A DNA stretch of 64,000 nt from Mariniphaga anaerophila (GTDB lineage Bacteria > Bacteroidota > Bacteroidia > Bacteroidales > Prolixibacteraceae): the NCBI RefSeq assembly GCF_900129025.1, contig NZ_FQUM01000001.1, forward strand, positions 62,001-126,000, given 5' to 3'. Shown piece by piece: positions 36,833-47,938 of this stretch. Below the pieces are notes generated by a model. That model had not been told where the DNA came from, searched no databases, and was given only the letters and a program-made list of their open reading frames with translations. A program made the translations under genes and the position numbers. How positions within the stretch are numbered: the first letter of the stretch is position 1; each line of letters begins with the position of its first letter.

Positions 36833-36851
36833 TTAATTTCATCAGTAGTAT

Positions 36852-39800
36852 CTATTTTTTAATGGCTTTGAAACGGCCAATTAATTCTTTTTCGCTACTA
36901 ATAACTATTACGTACATGCCCGCAGGTTGCCTGTCGAGAGACAAAACTTCGAGATTCCTGCTGACTTTTATGTCCTCAACAATTGCTCCGGTGCTGCTGT
37001 AAACCTGAATTCGGTCTCCTTTATCAACGCCGCTTACATTCAGTTTGCCGGCTGTTGGGTTCGGATAAATTTCGATTTGCTTTGCGGCTACATCGAAGGC
37101 CGAAGTCATTCCCAGTTGGTAAATCACTTCAATTTTTCCGTCGGCAGATGTAACTTTAAGCATGTCTCCGGCGTTCAGGTTTCCGGATGTCTTTTCGTCT
37201 CCATTTGCATCCACAACAACCGCAGTAGCACCCCAGCTGGGAGTGATGCGCGAATAGAATTCGCTTAACGCAACTCCTCCCGGTATTCCGGAAATGGCGT
37301 AACTAATCTGGTTAACGCTGTACACATTTGACAGTACATATGCCAGGTACACCGGCGCAGGCACCAATTCTGTGCGTAGCATGGCAAGGTGGTAAACCCT
37401 GGTTGTTGTTCCGCTCGGTGAAGTAACAACAATCTTATCGTCTTCGTAAACAGCTCCTTCCATTCTTTCGTTCCCCAGTTTGTCTATAACTTTTATAGTG
37501 GCGTTAAGGGAAGGAACAACGTTCGATAATAATGTGTAAACATTTGTTTCGCGAGGCACGTACCGCACCAGATTTTCTGATTGAGATACCATGTAAATGT
37601 CTGAAAGTATGAATGCATCGTTTTCGGAAGATGTCGGGCGCAACTGGTATACAATTTCAGTAATCCCGTTTTCGGCAACCACATTCAGATAAGTATTGGT
37701 ATTTACCGTTACGTTTACATAAGATGTGTCATAATTCAAACGTTTTAATGAAACATAGGCGCCATCGCCATCAACAACGCTTAATAACGCGCCATCGGGT
37801 ACTGTAACATTATTAAGAATAGTACGCAACTGGGTTCCGTAATCAAAACCTGTTACATATCCTTCGCCACCCTCAGAACCGTCGATGGCAGGCTGAGTTT
37901 CAACCATAACAGTGTATAATGTCGACGTAAGTAATGCATCAGAACTCAGGCCTTCTTCTGAAACATTTAAAACGTATTTAGTCGTATTTGTGCCATCGGC
38001 TGAAACAACAACAAGTGTGTCGCTTAAACTAAGCATATCTCCGTCGGCTAACTGAGAGCCATCGGCAGTTGCCTTAACTGTTAAGTTTTGTTCTTCATTC
38101 TTTTTAATGATGTTGCCGAGGAATTCTGCAACAGTGGTACCTGCAACTACGCCTCTCAGCGATTCTGTTTTGTAGCCATCGCTAACTTTGTAAACTACTG
38201 ATGAAATGGTAGATTGGAAGGTGGTAACCGGATAGAAGAAGTGTTTCCCGAGGTCGCTGGTAACCATCAAAATATCATCTGGCCAGCCATAGCCTCTTGC
38301 TCCCCAGTATGCCCGGTTTGTCCATGTCCACTCAGCATCGTCTTCGTTCGTGCCAAACGACTCTCCAAATCCTGTTTTTCCTTGCCAGTACTCGGGCTTT
38401 CTTACATAGCTTGTAATTTGCTCAACAGAAACGCCACCAACTACCCATTGTGTTTCGTCGCCTTGTCCAAATACATCAATCAGTTCAAAATCATTGGGAT
38501 CGTCGGCCGGTTTTAATCCTCGTTTGATAGAATCGTTCAAGATTTTAAAAATGTAGTAGTTTGCTGCATTCCATTCGTTTGCTGCACTGGCCCATTCATC
38601 GAAAGCTTCACCCCACGGGTTGTATGCGGTGTTGAAAATAATGTCACACTGTCTGCTGGCATTCCACGGATAACCGCTTTGTCCGGTTCCGTTAATGTGT
38701 CCCATTACAAACACATCGCCTGCTTCAACCCTCGGGCTTACGTTAAAGTCTTCTACTAAAGTTCCCGGTTTAGCAGCCCAGGTAGATTCATCAACCCATT
38801 TGTATCCCGGAATGTATTTACGGTATCTTACTGCCCAGTCGTCTTCTCCTGAATATTGCGTAATTGCTCCAGCCTGATCAGAATAGGTGCCAACCATCAT
38901 GTAATCACTCAGGTCGAGAACCTGATTTCCGGGGTTGCAAATTTCAATAAATCCATTGCTCCACTGTTCATTGAAAATTACTTCCGAAAAGAAAGGTTCT
39001 GTTTCAAAAGGCTGAATATCGTCAGGCGAAATCTCTTTTTCAAGCTTAACGTTGTATACGTTAACGGTTGTATCATCTTCTGCAGTAACAGTGTATTTTA
39101 CTGTCTTTTGTGCATCGGAACCGGAAAGACTACTTGCTCCCTGAACTTCGACGGTTGTGTTGAGCTCTTGTGCTTTTGCTATCAGAGATGGAATTCCACT
39201 TGTTTCTGCAGGAACCTCAACCGTGTAATTTAATACGTTAGGATCAAATCCCGGAATAGTATCTCCCGTCCATCCAAACAACCCTTTCATCCATTCCGGA
39301 ATATCGGGCCAGGTGATGGCTGCAAGGTTTGCGTTGTGGTCTGCACGGTATATGTCTGTTTTAATGAAATATTCTTTAATCGCACCGTTTTCTGCAGTTA
39401 CTTTCAGAATATCGCCATTTTTAACATCCGGCCGTTCAATTCCGTCAACCCAAATAATTTCCCATTGGGCATTTGGTGCTTTTTCCAAATATTTAAACAG
39501 CGTGTCTGTCCGGGTAGCAAATTGAATTCCAAATAATCCGTTGGTGATTGTATCCATTTCCGGAACATCAACCGTTACTTCAAAAACTTCATCAATGCCG
39601 GAGTTAATAGCATTCGTATAAAAATTTCCTTCGGTGTCCCAGTCGCGTGAGAACTTAGGAATGACAATGTTTGCACTGGTTGTAGGAGCTTCTACTATTA
39701 TGTCGAAAACAGTTGTTTGCAATGTGTTTCCGCATGCATAAATGGTAAGCTTGTCACCAGTTCTGGCTGAGTTATACGCGGAGTCTTCAGCGGCTTCTGC

Positions 39801-40736
39801 TAGATCGTATTTCCATGCCAGCCCGGGAACTTTTTCAAACTCAAACATAAAGTCGTCGTTATTTCGTGTTCCCCATGCAGCGGTAATTGTTTTATTCGCC
39901 CAGTCAACAGTAAGCGCATCAGACACCAGGGTGCTTTCATCCAAAGTGACATCGCCATGAAATCCGACAGTCCAGAAAAGAGCTCTCCAGGGATCAAAAC
40001 TATCGGTACCTACAGATTGTATGGGAAGAGGAATCCACTCTGAGTCTTCAATGTCGATACCGCGTGCCGAATTAAAGTCTGTAGTTCCTTGTTTTACACT
40101 TGCTTTACGAACCAGAATATGGGTTCCCCAGGCGTTGGTAACTCCGGCAACGTCTATTGTCGGGCTGTCTTCCTGAGTTCCGTCATCTGCTGCAAACAAT
40201 CCACCAACCTGATCTACAATTGCTGAATCACCATTTGCAAAATGCTGCTCAATGTACCAGGCTTCGCGGCTGCCCCAGGTTTCCATAACTGCGTAATTTG
40301 TAGAAACGCTGTCTGTGATTCCTGCAGGAGCCAATGATGTTCTCTCTTCGGGCATATGCATCTGGATATCTGCGAGAGTCCACCATTCTTTTTTGGTATC
40401 TCTTCTTCTGAAAAAATCAGGTTGCAGAGGATACATTTCTTCAGTAAATTCTTTTACTGATGCAATTAAAAAAGTCTCACCCGGAGCCAGAACACGGTCA
40501 GGCAACCTCAAGAATGATCCTGATTCAGCTTCGTAGGGTTGTGTCCAGGCTCCAATACGGCCAAATTCAAATTGGCTCATATTTATGTCTTCGGTACCAA
40601 CGTTGGTAATTTCGACATAAGACTGGTCGTTCCTGTCCACACGGGTTTCCGTAATAATTAATGTACGGATGGTGTCTTCCTGTGCATTCAGAATACCGGT
40701 TAATAGAAAAGAGAGAAGTAGAAGTTTTAGTTTCAT
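36852..40736 (-). CDS. Large T9SS-exported repeat protein (lamin-tail-like and tandem surface-repeat domains)
   Basis: A 1,294-residue protein with signal peptide (1-18) and a T9SS type-A sorting domain (about 1220-1294, IEIYPNPTAGKLNVSG to PAGMYVIVIS). The N-terminus (about 22-90, IITETRVDRNDQSYVEITNVG) and a second copy (about 590-640, EVIFNEQWSNGFIEICNPGNQVLDLSDY) look like lamin-tail-type domains. Elsewhere, repeats of about 90-110 residues recur with a theme of GTTVAEFL, a GDMLxVxSADG turn and a Y-x-L strand, at about 855, 960, 1060 and 1165, like repeats in bacterial surface and S-layer proteins. No catalytic motif is seen. A surface adhesin or matrix protein is likely; its partner is unknown. 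Confidence 0.75.
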   Translation of the reverse strand: MKLKLLLLSFLLTGILNAQEDTIRTLIITETRVDRNDQSYVEITNVGTEDINMSQFEFGRIGAWTQPYEAESGSFLRLPDRVLAPGETFLIASVKEFTEEMYPLQPDFFRRRDTKKEWWTLADIQMHMPEERTSLAPAGITDSVSTNYAVMETWGSREAWYIEQHFANGDSAIVDQVGGLFAADDGTQEDSPTIDVAGVTNAWGTHILVRKASVKQGTTDFNSARGIDIEDSEWIPLPIQSVGTDSFDPWRALFWTVGFHGDVTLDESTLVSDALTVDWANKTITAAWGTRNNDDFMFEFEKVPGLAWKYDLAEAAEDSAYNSARTGDKLTIYACGNTLQTTVFDIIVEAPTTSANIVIPKFSRDWDTEGNFYTNAINSGIDEVFEVTVDVPEMDTITNGLFGIQFATRTDTLFKYLEKAPNAQWEIIWVDGIERPDVKNGDILKVTAENGAIKEYFIKTDIYRADHNANLAAITWPDIPEWMKGLFGWTGDTIPGFDPNVLNYTVEVPAETSGIPSLIAKAQELNTTVEVQGASSLSGSDAQKTVKYTVTAEDDTTVNVYNVKLEKEISPDDIQPFETEPFFSEVIFNEQWSNGFIEICNPGNQVLDLSDYMMVGTYSDQAGAITQYSGEDDWAVRYRKYIPGYKWVDESTWAAKPGTLVEDFNVSPRVEAGDVFVMGHINGTGQSGYPWNASRQCDIIFNTAYNPWGEAFDEWASAANEWNAANYYIFKILNDSIKRGLKPADDPNDFELIDVFGQGDETQWVVGGVSVEQITSYVRKPEYWQGKTGFGESFGTNEDDAEWTWTNRAYWGARGYGWPDDILMVTSDLGKHFFYPVTTFQSTISSVVYKVSDGYKTESLRGVVAGTTVAEFLGNIIKKNEEQNLTVKATADGSQLADGDMLSLSDTLVVVSADGTNTTKYVLNVSEEGLSSDALLTSTLYTVMVETQPAIDGSEGGEGYVTGFDYGTQLRTILNNVTVPDGALLSVVDGDGAYVSLKRLNYDTSYVNVTVNTNTYLNVVAENGITEIVYQLRPTSSENDAFILSDIYMVSQSENLVRYVPRETNVYTLLSNVVPSLNATIKVIDKLGNERMEGAVYEDDKIVVTSPSGTTTRVYHLAMLRTELVPAPVYLAYVLSNVYSVNQISYAISGIPGGVALSEFYSRITPSWGATAVVVDANGDEKTSGNLNAGDMLKVTSADGKIEVIYQLGMTSAFDVAAKQIEIYPNPTAGKLNVSGVDKGDRIQVYSSTGAIVEDIKVSRNLEVLSLDRQPAGMYVIVISSEKELIGRFKAIKK

Positions 40737-41269
40737 AGTACTTAAATTTAAATGTTAAATTTCTGTTACTTGTCTTATAAACAAATATCAAAATTTATTT
40801 ACTATAACTGATTAATTGTCAGTTGATAATAATGCAATAAATCTTGCATGCTTGTAATAAATCTTACGTAAATGTAATTTATACCATAACCCGTTAATTA
40901 TTGCCTTTTTTGTTTACAAATAGAGATGTAGTATTTAAAGGCTTTTTGTTTATAATACTGATTCGTATTATTTTTGAAGAGTAATTTAGCTGGATTAAAT
41001 ATTTTTGATCTTAATTAACTCTGTTTTAAGTACAATATGAATTTGTATTTTATTACTTGTATTGTTTTTGTCGAAAATATGTTATTAAAAAATCCCGCTT
41101 GTATCAATCAAATGTTTAAAATAGAATGAATTTGACCGGACAAGCAATTTGTACTCTGATTTGCTTGCAACAATTTTTTATAGATAAATATTATTGAAAT
41201 GTTTACAATCGTTTTTTTACCCTAAGCAATTGACTAAATTTGCACAGATTTTAAAATAATTGAAGAAAA
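40737..41269. other. Very A/T-rich divergent intergenic region (533 bp)
   Basis: The spacer between the minus-strand repeat protein and secA. I see no open frame, RNA motif or clear hairpin. The secA promoter match lies at its right end; a promoter for the minus-strand gene must lie near 40740-40850 but no exact TAnnTTTG complement is present there. Confidence 0.5.
41235..41242 (+). promoter_or_regulatory. Bacteroidota-type -7 element for secA
   Basis: TAAATTTG, an exact TAnnTTTG match, 27 bases before the secA ATG at 41270. Confidence 0.5.
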
Positions 41270-44200
41270 ATGGCTTTTGTAACTAAAATACTCGGGAAAA
41301 TACTCGGAAATAAATCGGATCGGGATATAAAAGAAATATCTCCGATTGTAGATGAGATAAAAAAGGAATATAGCCGGATAGTATCGGTTTCTAACGATGG
41401 ACTTCGCGAAGAAACAGATAAGTTGCGACAGATTATTCACGATAGAATAAAAGAAGAAGAGCGCCAAATTAGCGAGCTAAAAGAAAAAGCTGAGGACGCT
41501 GAAATTCAGGAAAGCGAGAATATTTATAAGCAAATCGATAAGCTGGAAGAGGTAATCGATGAAAAAATAGAGGTGGTGCTGAATGAAATTCTTCCTGCTG
41601 CTTTTTCCATTGTGAAAGAAACAGCACGGAGATTTTTCGAAAATGAAATAGTTGATGTTACTGCCCGCGATTATGACAAAGATCTGGCATCAACCCGCTC
41701 CAGCATAACTATCCAGGACGAAAAGGCGCTTTGGAAAAACAAGTGGATTGCCGGTGGAAGTGAAATAACCTGGGACATGGTACACTACGATGTGCAGCTA
41801 ATTGGCGGCGTGGTTTTGCACCAGGGGAAAATTGCTGAAATGGCTACCGGTGAAGGAAAAACACTTGTTGCTACCTTGCCGGTATTTCTGAATGCCCTTG
41901 CCGGACGCGGTGTTCACGTGGTAACAGTTAACGACTACCTGTCGAAACGTGATGCCGAATGGATGGGGCCTATTTTTGAGTTTCACGGATTGACCGTAGA
42001 TTGTATCGATAAACACCAGCCTAACTCCGAAGCCCGCCGTAAAGCATATAACGCTGATATTACCTACGGAACCAACAACGAGTTTGGCTTTGATTATTTG
42101 CGCGACAACATGTCGATAAATCCGGAAGACCTGGTTCAGCGGAAACATCATTATGCAATTGTGGACGAAGTGGACTCGGTGTTGATTGATGACGCACGTA
42201 CTCCGTTGATCATTTCAGGGCCGGTGCCAAAAGGTGAAAACCAGCAATTTGAACAGTTGAAAGGCTACGTGGAAAAACTCTACAAAGCCCAGCGCGATCT
42301 CGTAAACCGCATTTTTATTGACGCCAAAAGGCTGCTCACTAAAGAAAACGCCACAGACGAAGAAAAGAAGGAAGGCGGTTTGTTGTTGCTGCGTGCACAC
42401 AAGGGGCTTCCTAAAAATAAATCGATAATTAAGTTCCTGAGTGAAGAAGGGATGAAAGCCCTTCTTACAAAAACAGAGAACTATTATATGCAGGATAACA
42501 ATAAGAATATGCATATTGTTACCGATCCTCTTTATTTTATCATCGAAGAAAAACTCAATTCGGTTGAGCTGACAGATAAAGGAATCGATTTAATTTCTGC
42601 AGATATTTCAGACGAAAGCTTTTTTGTAATGCCCGATATGGGTGCGGAAATGGCAGAATTGGAAAATTCCACTCTGCAACCAGATGCGATTCAGGAGAAG
42701 AAAGACAAATTGCTTCAGGATTATGCCGTGAAATCTGAACGCGTTCACACCATTAACCAGTTGTTGAAAGCATATACCATGTTTGAAAAAGATGTGGAAT
42801 ATGTTGTAATCGACAACAAGGTGAAAATTGTGGATGAGCAAACCGGCCGTATTATGGAAGGGCGGCGGTATTCCGACGGGCTGCACCAGGCCATTGAAGC
42901 AAAAGAAAGGGTGAAAGTAGAAGCCGCAACACAAACATTTGCAACAATTACCCTTCAGAATTATTTCAGAATGTACCACAAGCTGGCGGGGATGACAGGT
43001 ACTGCCGAAACAGAAGCAGGAGAATTCTGGGATATTTATAAATTGGAAGTAGTGGTTATTCCTACCAATCGCCCAATTATCCGCGACGATAGGGAAGACC
43101 TTGTTTATAAAACAAAAAGAGAAAAATACAATTCGGTTATCGACGAAATTGTTGTATTACACAATGCCGGACGACCGGTGCTGGTGGGTACCACTTCTGT
43201 TGAAATTTCGGAACTGCTAAGCCGGATGCTTAAAATAAGGGGGATAAAACATAACGTACTTAATGCAAAAATGCATGCCCGCGAGGCTGAAATTGTTGCA
43301 GAAGCCGGTCGGTCAGGCGCAGTAACAATTGCTACAAACATGGCCGGTCGTGGAACCGATATTAAGCTTTCTCCTGAAGTGAAAAAGGCAGGAGGATTGG
43401 CAATTATCGGTACAGAACGACATGACTCCCGACGCGTTGACCGCCAGTTGCGAGGCCGTGCCGGTCGTCAGGGAGACCCGGGGTCTTCGCAGTTCTATGT
43501 TTCACTCGAAGACGATTTGATGCGTTTATTTGGTTCCGACCGTATTTCTGGTGTTATGGACCGACTTGGACTGAAAGAGGGCGAAGTTATTCAGCACTCC
43601 ATGATTTCCAAATCCATTGAAAGAGCGCAACGAAAAGTGGAGGAAAACAACTTCGGTATTCGTAAACGATTGCTGGAATACGATGATGTGATGAACTCTC
43701 AAAGGGAAGTGATTTACAAAAAACGTAAACACGCTCTGTTTGGCGAGCGACTTGATGTGGACTTGCTGAATATGATGTACGATTCGGTTGAAGAATTGGC
43801 AAACGAATATTACGGGTCTGATCAGTTCGAAGACTTTAACATGGAACTCCTTCGTTTGCTTTCTATTGAATCGCCTGTGTCACAAGACGAATTTAAGCAG
43901 TTAAACGTAAACGATATTACTGAACGTATCTATCAAAAAATGATAGAAGGATATAACCGGAAGGTAGAATCTATTTCAAAACAGGCATTCCCGGTTATTA
44001 AAAATGTATACGAAACCAAATCGCAGGTTTATAAAAATATTGTGGTTCCGATTTCCGATGGGAAACGGGTATTCCAGATAGTTTGTAACCTGGAAAAAGC
44101 TTATAATAACAAGGGGAAGGAACTTGTAAAATCGTATCAGAAGCAAGTGGTGCTGAATACCATCGACGAATCATGGAAAGAGCAACTGCGCGAAATGGAC

Positions 44201-44587
44201 GATTTGAAACAGTCGGTTCAGAATGCTACTTACGAACAAAAAGACCCACTGCTTATCTATAAATTTGAATCATTCAACCTGTTCAAAATAATGGTGAGCA
44301 AAGTGAATAAAGATGTTGTGAGTACCTTGATGAAAGGTCACATTCCGATTCAGAGCCCCGACCAGGTGCGTCAGGCAGAAGAACGGAAACGTACTGATAT
44401 GAGCCGTTACAAAACACAAAAATCGGATATGCCGGGTGTGGATAATCCTATGGAAGGAGCCAATTCACAAACCGGAGAACGTTCTAAACCGCAACCTGTG
44501 CGGGTTGAAAAACGGGTGGGCAGAAATGATCCCTGTCCGTGCGGAAGTGGTAAAAAATATAAACAGTGCCACGGAAAAGGAGCATAA
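41270..44587 (+). CDS. secA: Preprotein translocase ATPase SecA
   Basis: A 1,105-residue SecA, the motor that drives proteins through SecYEG. It has the Walker A motif [10 protein letters not shown] near residue 195, the DEAD-type [20 protein letters not shown], the protein-crosslinking region, the second nucleotide domain ([35 protein letters not shown]) and the C-terminal SEC-C zinc site [13 protein letters not shown]. It is about 200 residues longer than the E. coli protein, as usual in Bacteroidota, with inserts in the N-terminal part. Export through Sec is the first step for all the lipoproteins and T9SS proteins in this window. lgt follows after 70 bp. Confidence 0.98.
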   Translation: MAFVTKILGKILGNKSDRDIKEISPIVDEIKKEYSRIVSVSNDGLREETDKLRQIIHDRIKEEERQISELKEKAEDAEIQESENIYKQIDKLEEVIDEKIEVVLNEILPAAFSIVKETARRFFENEIVDVTARDYDKDLASTRSSITIQDEKALWKNKWIAGGSEITWDMVHYDVQLIGGVVLHQGKIAEMATGEGKTLVATLPVFLNALAGRGVHVVTVNDYLSKRDAEWMGPIFEFHGLTVDCIDKHQPNSEARRKAYNADITYGTNNEFGFDYLRDNMSINPEDLVQRKHHYAIVDEVDSVLIDDARTPLIISGPVPKGENQQFEQLKGYVEKLYKAQRDLVNRIFIDAKRLLTKENATDEEKKEGGLLLLRAHKGLPKNKSIIKFLSEEGMKALLTKTENYYMQDNNKNMHIVTDPLYFIIEEKLNSVELTDKGIDLISADISDESFFVMPDMGAEMAELENSTLQPDAIQEKKDKLLQDYAVKSERVHTINQLLKAYTMFEKDVEYVVIDNKVKIVDEQTGRIMEGRRYSDGLHQAIEAKERVKVEAATQTFATITLQNYFRMYHKLAGMTGTAETEAGEFWDIYKLEVVVIPTNRPIIRDDREDLVYKTKREKYNSVIDEIVVLHNAGRPVLVGTTSVEISELLSRMLKIRGIKHNVLNAKMHAREAEIVAEAGRSGAVTIATNMAGRGTDIKLSPEVKKAGGLAIIGTERHDSRRVDRQLRGRAGRQGDPGSSQFYVSLEDDLMRLFGSDRISGVMDRLGLKEGEVIQHSMISKSIERAQRKVEENNFGIRKRLLEYDDVMNSQREVIYKKRKHALFGERLDVDLLNMMYDSVEELANEYYGSDQFEDFNMELLRLLSIESPVSQDEFKQLNVNDITERIYQKMIEGYNRKVESISKQAFPVIKNVYETKSQVYKNIVVPISDGKRVFQIVCNLEKAYNNKGKELVKSYQKQVVLNTIDESWKEQLREMDDLKQSVQNATYEQKDPLLIYKFESFNLFKIMVSKVNKDVVSTLMKGHIPIQSPDQVRQAEERKRTDMSRYKTQKSDMPGVDNPMEGANSQTGERSKPQPVRVEKRVGRNDPCPCGSGKKYKQCHGKGA

Positions 44588-44657
44588 AACAACTTTGTTA
44601 ACCGGTTATATTTAGTTGTATTTCCGGCCATTAAAAACAAAACTGAAGAATTAGAAT

Positions 44658-45473
44658 ATGATACATTTGCTGAATTTTATCCATTGGAATGCCAACCCTG
44701 AGTTGTTTAATTTAGGCCCGTTTTCGGTGCGCTGGTATGGTTTGCTTTTTGCCTCCGGTTTTTTAATCGGTTACTATATTGGCGAGAAAATGTTGAAATC
44801 CGAAAATGTATCTCAAAAATGGATCGATTCTCTTTTCTTTTACATTATAATCGCCACAATTATTGGCGCCCGTTTGGGGCACGTTTTCTTTTACGGATGG
44901 GAATACTATTCGCAACACCCCGGAGAAATATTAAAGGTGTGGCATGGTGGTTTGGCAAGTCATGGCGGTGCGCTCGGAATTATAATAGCACTTCTGATTC
45001 ATTCGAAACTGATTACCAAAAGAAGTGTTTTGTGGACTATCGACCGCATTGTTGTTCCAACAGCTCTTGTTGCCGCGTTTATACGTCTGGGTAACCTGAT
45101 GAACTCTGAAATCTACGGTGTTGAAACGAGTCTTCCGTGGGGAGTTATTTTTGAACGCAACGGCGAAACCGTTCCTAAACACCCTACTCAAATTTATGAG
45201 TCGCTGGCTTATCTGATTTCTTTTGGAGTTTTGATGTTAATGTACTGGCGTACCCGTGCAAAAAACAAAGAAGGTTTGTTAACCGGAATGTTTTTCGTGT
45301 TCATTTTTACAGCTCGGTTTTTCATCGAATTTATAAAAGAAGACCAGGAAGCATTTGAGGCCACAATGAGTTTAAACATGGGGCAGTGGCTGAGTATTCC
45401 TTTTGTTCTGGCTGGAATTTTTCTAATTGTCAGAGCTGTAAAATTGCCCGAAAAGGTTTATAAGAATAAGTAG
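44658..45473 (+). CDS. lgt: Prolipoprotein diacylglyceryl transferase
   Basis: A 271-residue integral membrane enzyme that adds diacylglycerol to the lipobox cysteine of prolipoproteins, the first step in making lipoproteins. There are about seven hydrophobic helices; the conserved blocks include VRWYGLLFASGFLIGYYIG, the arginine-bearing GARLGHVFFYGWEYY, WHGGLASHGGALG and the Lgt signature FIRLGNLMNSEIYG, then HPTQIYES. Lengths and motif order match the family. It is 70 bp behind secA on the same strand and ends at a bidirectional terminator, so the two export genes probably share a transcript. Confidence 0.97.
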   Translation: MIHLLNFIHWNANPELFNLGPFSVRWYGLLFASGFLIGYYIGEKMLKSENVSQKWIDSLFFYIIIATIIGARLGHVFFYGWEYYSQHPGEILKVWHGGLASHGGALGIIIALLIHSKLITKRSVLWTIDRIVVPTALVAAFIRLGNLMNSEIYGVETSLPWGVIFERNGETVPKHPTQIYESLAYLISFGVLMLMYWRTRAKNKEGLLTGMFFVFIFTARFFIEFIKEDQEAFEATMSLNMGQWLSIPFVLAGIFLIVRAVKLPEKVYKNK

Positions 45474-45487
45474 AAAATCTTCAAAAA

Positions 45488-45560
45488 AATAAGCGACCGC
45501 AATGCAGTCGCTTCAAAAAGATGCGCTAAGCGAGTTCAATCGGTTAGCGCATTTTTTGTA
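45488..45560. terminator. Pair of hairpins serving as bidirectional terminator between lgt and the convergent receptor gene
   Basis: AAGCGACCGC pairs with GCAGTCGCTT (45491-45513) and, further on, ATGCGCTAA (45521-45529) pairs with TTAGCGCAT (45544-45552) followed by T6. The second serves lgt on the + strand; on the minus strand the first, followed by ATTTTTTT, serves the receptor gene. Confidence 0.85.
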
Positions 45561-45565
45561 TTCTG

Positions 45566-47905
45566 TTAATTGAAAATTCTTATTCCGAAAAAATAAGACC
45601 GCGGTTGCGCCGGGCCATAAATGTAGTTGCTGTCGCGGTTCTTGCCCGAGTCAAAATCATTCTGATAACTGTCCAATAAATTGCTCACTCCTCCGTACAA
45701 TTCAATGGAAGAATCGAGGCGGTTTACTTTGAACGTGTATCCCAGTTTGAGATTCATTTCCATGAAATCTGGCGATTCGAACAGCAGATCCTGCTCCGGT
45801 GTGCCTGCATCCTCAGGAACTCCGTAATGGGGAATTAGCATTGAACCGGTGTAAATTCCGGACAGCGATGCACTTAACCGGTCCATAGGAGTAAAAGTTA
45901 ACGTGTAATAGCCGTATGCTTGCGGTGTCCGAAGGTATTTTTTTGTTCCTTCAATTTGGTCTGACCAGGCCACTGGCTGATCGTAGAGGCTCTTCTGTAA
46001 CGTAAAGCCGCCTTCTATCTGAAACGTTCTGTTGTAGTTAGCGCGTGCCTCCAGTGTTGTCCCGTAAACGTTGCTCATTCCACCGTTCCGCTTTTCCATT
46101 AATGAGTTTCCCGAATCATCCGTTCCTATTTCTTCCAGAATAAAAGCGTCTTTTAAACGGGTGTAAAAACCTTCCAGCGTAAATCCGAAAATATGTTTTT
46201 CCGTGGGTTTGTCCCAGTTTATGGAAGCGCTCATGCTTTGTGACCGTTCCTCTTTTAAATCGTCGGCAAGACTGATTGTCTGAATTCCTCCGCCGGCAAA
46301 AGCAATGTGCATATCAGCATCAAAAGCCTGAGGTGCTCTGAATCCGGTTGACCAGGAAAGCCTCAATTGCGTATTTATGTCGGGTTTGAAAAGTAGAGAA
46401 ACCCGGGGGTTGAGTATCAGATCGTCAACAAAATTGTGTTTGTCGGCTCTTACTCCGGCCAGTAAATTTGTTTTTCTGGTTATTTCCCAGTCACTTTGAA
46501 AAAATGCGCCAAAGTTTTTTGAGTTCTGGTCAAGCATATATTGGTATGCTTCAATTTCGTCAAATACGTCGTCGATAACATATTCGGTTCCAAATGTCAG
46601 TGTATTTCTTCCTTTTATAAATTCAGGAACCACATGATTTAATTGAGCGCCAAACTGGATGGTGTAATTTTTTGAATTTCCGTAAGGTGGATTGGCATTA
46701 TGTTTCTGCAAATCCGATTCTGTATCCGGAGTTAAACCGGTGTAGTGTTTTCTTTTTGTGTGCTGCCCCGCGGTATACAAAACCAGCGATGTTCTGTTGT
46801 TGTCGCTTGTAAGTTCGTAATCAACGCCACCCATCAATACATTGTGAGTTCGCTCTTCCGATTGTTGGGCCATGTAAGCCGGTCCATCCTGAATTTCTCC
46901 GCCGTAACGGTATTCGTGCATGCTCGAGAAATTTACCTGCAACTGCTGTTTTTCGTCCAGTTTGAAAAACGAATTCATCCCGAACGAATTATTGTTCAGC
47001 GTTGGCAATTCAGAGTAATTGTCGCCGTTGTGGTCGTATGAATCACGCTGTCTGTACGATGTGTAAAGTGCCACCCCTGCATTCCTTTTTTGCGAGAGGG
47101 CGGTAAGCGTACCGTTCACGTTGTAATCGGCAGCACCGTTTCCAAGCACTGAGTTATTCGACGTTATTTCGTAGGAATTTCGTCCGGGCATTTTTGTAAT
47201 GATATTTACCGTTCCGCCGATGGCGCTGGAGCCATACAATGCTGAAGCTCCACCCCGAACAACTTCAATGCGCTCTACCATTTCCGACGGCAGCTGCTCC
47301 AGTCCGTAAAGGCCGGTTAGCGGACTAAAAACCGCCCGGCTGTTTATAAGTATCTGACTGTAGGCTCCACCCAGCCCGTTCATTCTGAGCTGTGAATAGT
47401 TGCAGGTCTGGCAATCTACTTCCATTCGCAAACCCGGCTGAAAATTCAGCGTTTGTGATACAGTTTGTGCAGCCACGTTTTTTATGGTTTTTGCATCCAG
47501 AACATTAACAATTACAGCACTCTCTGTTTGTCGTTTAAATGTTTTGGTGCCGGTAACCACAACTTCGCCAACGCGAAGTACTTCTTCTTCCAGTTCAAAT
47601 TTTACTTCCATGGTTTCGCCGGCTTCCAGCACAACCGGTCGCTTTTCTGTTTTGTAGCCAATCATTTTTGCCACTAACGTGTATTCTCCCTCGGGCAGGT
47701 CAACCATCATGTAGTGGCCGGTAACATCGGTTGTAGTCCCGTGTTTTGTGCCTTCGAGGTAAACATTTACAAATGGCAGATGTTCTCCCCTCGAAACTAC
47801 GTGCCCGATAATTACAGCATCTGTATTTTGGGCGTGCACAACCAGCGCACTTAAAAAGGAAAGAATAATTGTAGTAATTATACTAAGTCTCATTTTTTTC
47901 ATCAT
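45566..47905 (-). CDS. TonB-dependent receptor with CxxC in the plug
   Basis: A 779-residue outer-membrane receptor (ATG at 47905; further ATGs at 47902 and 47893). The order is signal peptide (about 1-25), carboxypeptidase-D-like domain (about 30-110, GHVVSRGEHLPFVNVYLEGTKHG), plug (about 120-230) and a barrel ending in SYFFGIRIFN. The plug carries CQTCNYSQLRMNGLGG at about 165-180; the CxxC there is unusual for a TonB receptor and typical of a Bacteroidota subgroup whose substrate I do not know; a metal ion or metal complex is a natural guess. The gene is divergent from the cobalamin operon, and a palindrome lies 34 bp upstream of its start. Confidence 0.88.
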   Translation of the reverse strand: MMKKMRLSIITTIILSFLSALVVHAQNTDAVIIGHVVSRGEHLPFVNVYLEGTKHGTTTDVTGHYMMVDLPEGEYTLVAKMIGYKTEKRPVVLEAGETMEVKFELEEEVLRVGEVVVTGTKTFKRQTESAVIVNVLDAKTIKNVAAQTVSQTLNFQPGLRMEVDCQTCNYSQLRMNGLGGAYSQILINSRAVFSPLTGLYGLEQLPSEMVERIEVVRGGASALYGSSAIGGTVNIITKMPGRNSYEITSNNSVLGNGAADYNVNGTLTALSQKRNAGVALYTSYRQRDSYDHNGDNYSELPTLNNNSFGMNSFFKLDEKQQLQVNFSSMHEYRYGGEIQDGPAYMAQQSEERTHNVLMGGVDYELTSDNNRTSLVLYTAGQHTKRKHYTGLTPDTESDLQKHNANPPYGNSKNYTIQFGAQLNHVVPEFIKGRNTLTFGTEYVIDDVFDEIEAYQYMLDQNSKNFGAFFQSDWEITRKTNLLAGVRADKHNFVDDLILNPRVSLLFKPDINTQLRLSWSTGFRAPQAFDADMHIAFAGGGIQTISLADDLKEERSQSMSASINWDKPTEKHIFGFTLEGFYTRLKDAFILEEIGTDDSGNSLMEKRNGGMSNVYGTTLEARANYNRTFQIEGGFTLQKSLYDQPVAWSDQIEGTKKYLRTPQAYGYYTLTFTPMDRLSASLSGIYTGSMLIPHYGVPEDAGTPEQDLLFESPDFMEMNLKLGYTFKVNRLDSSIELYGGVSNLLDSYQNDFDSGKNRDSNYIYGPAQPRSYFFGIRIFN

Positions 47906-47938
47906 TAAAATATTTAACAGTATTGAGTTTTAAAGATT

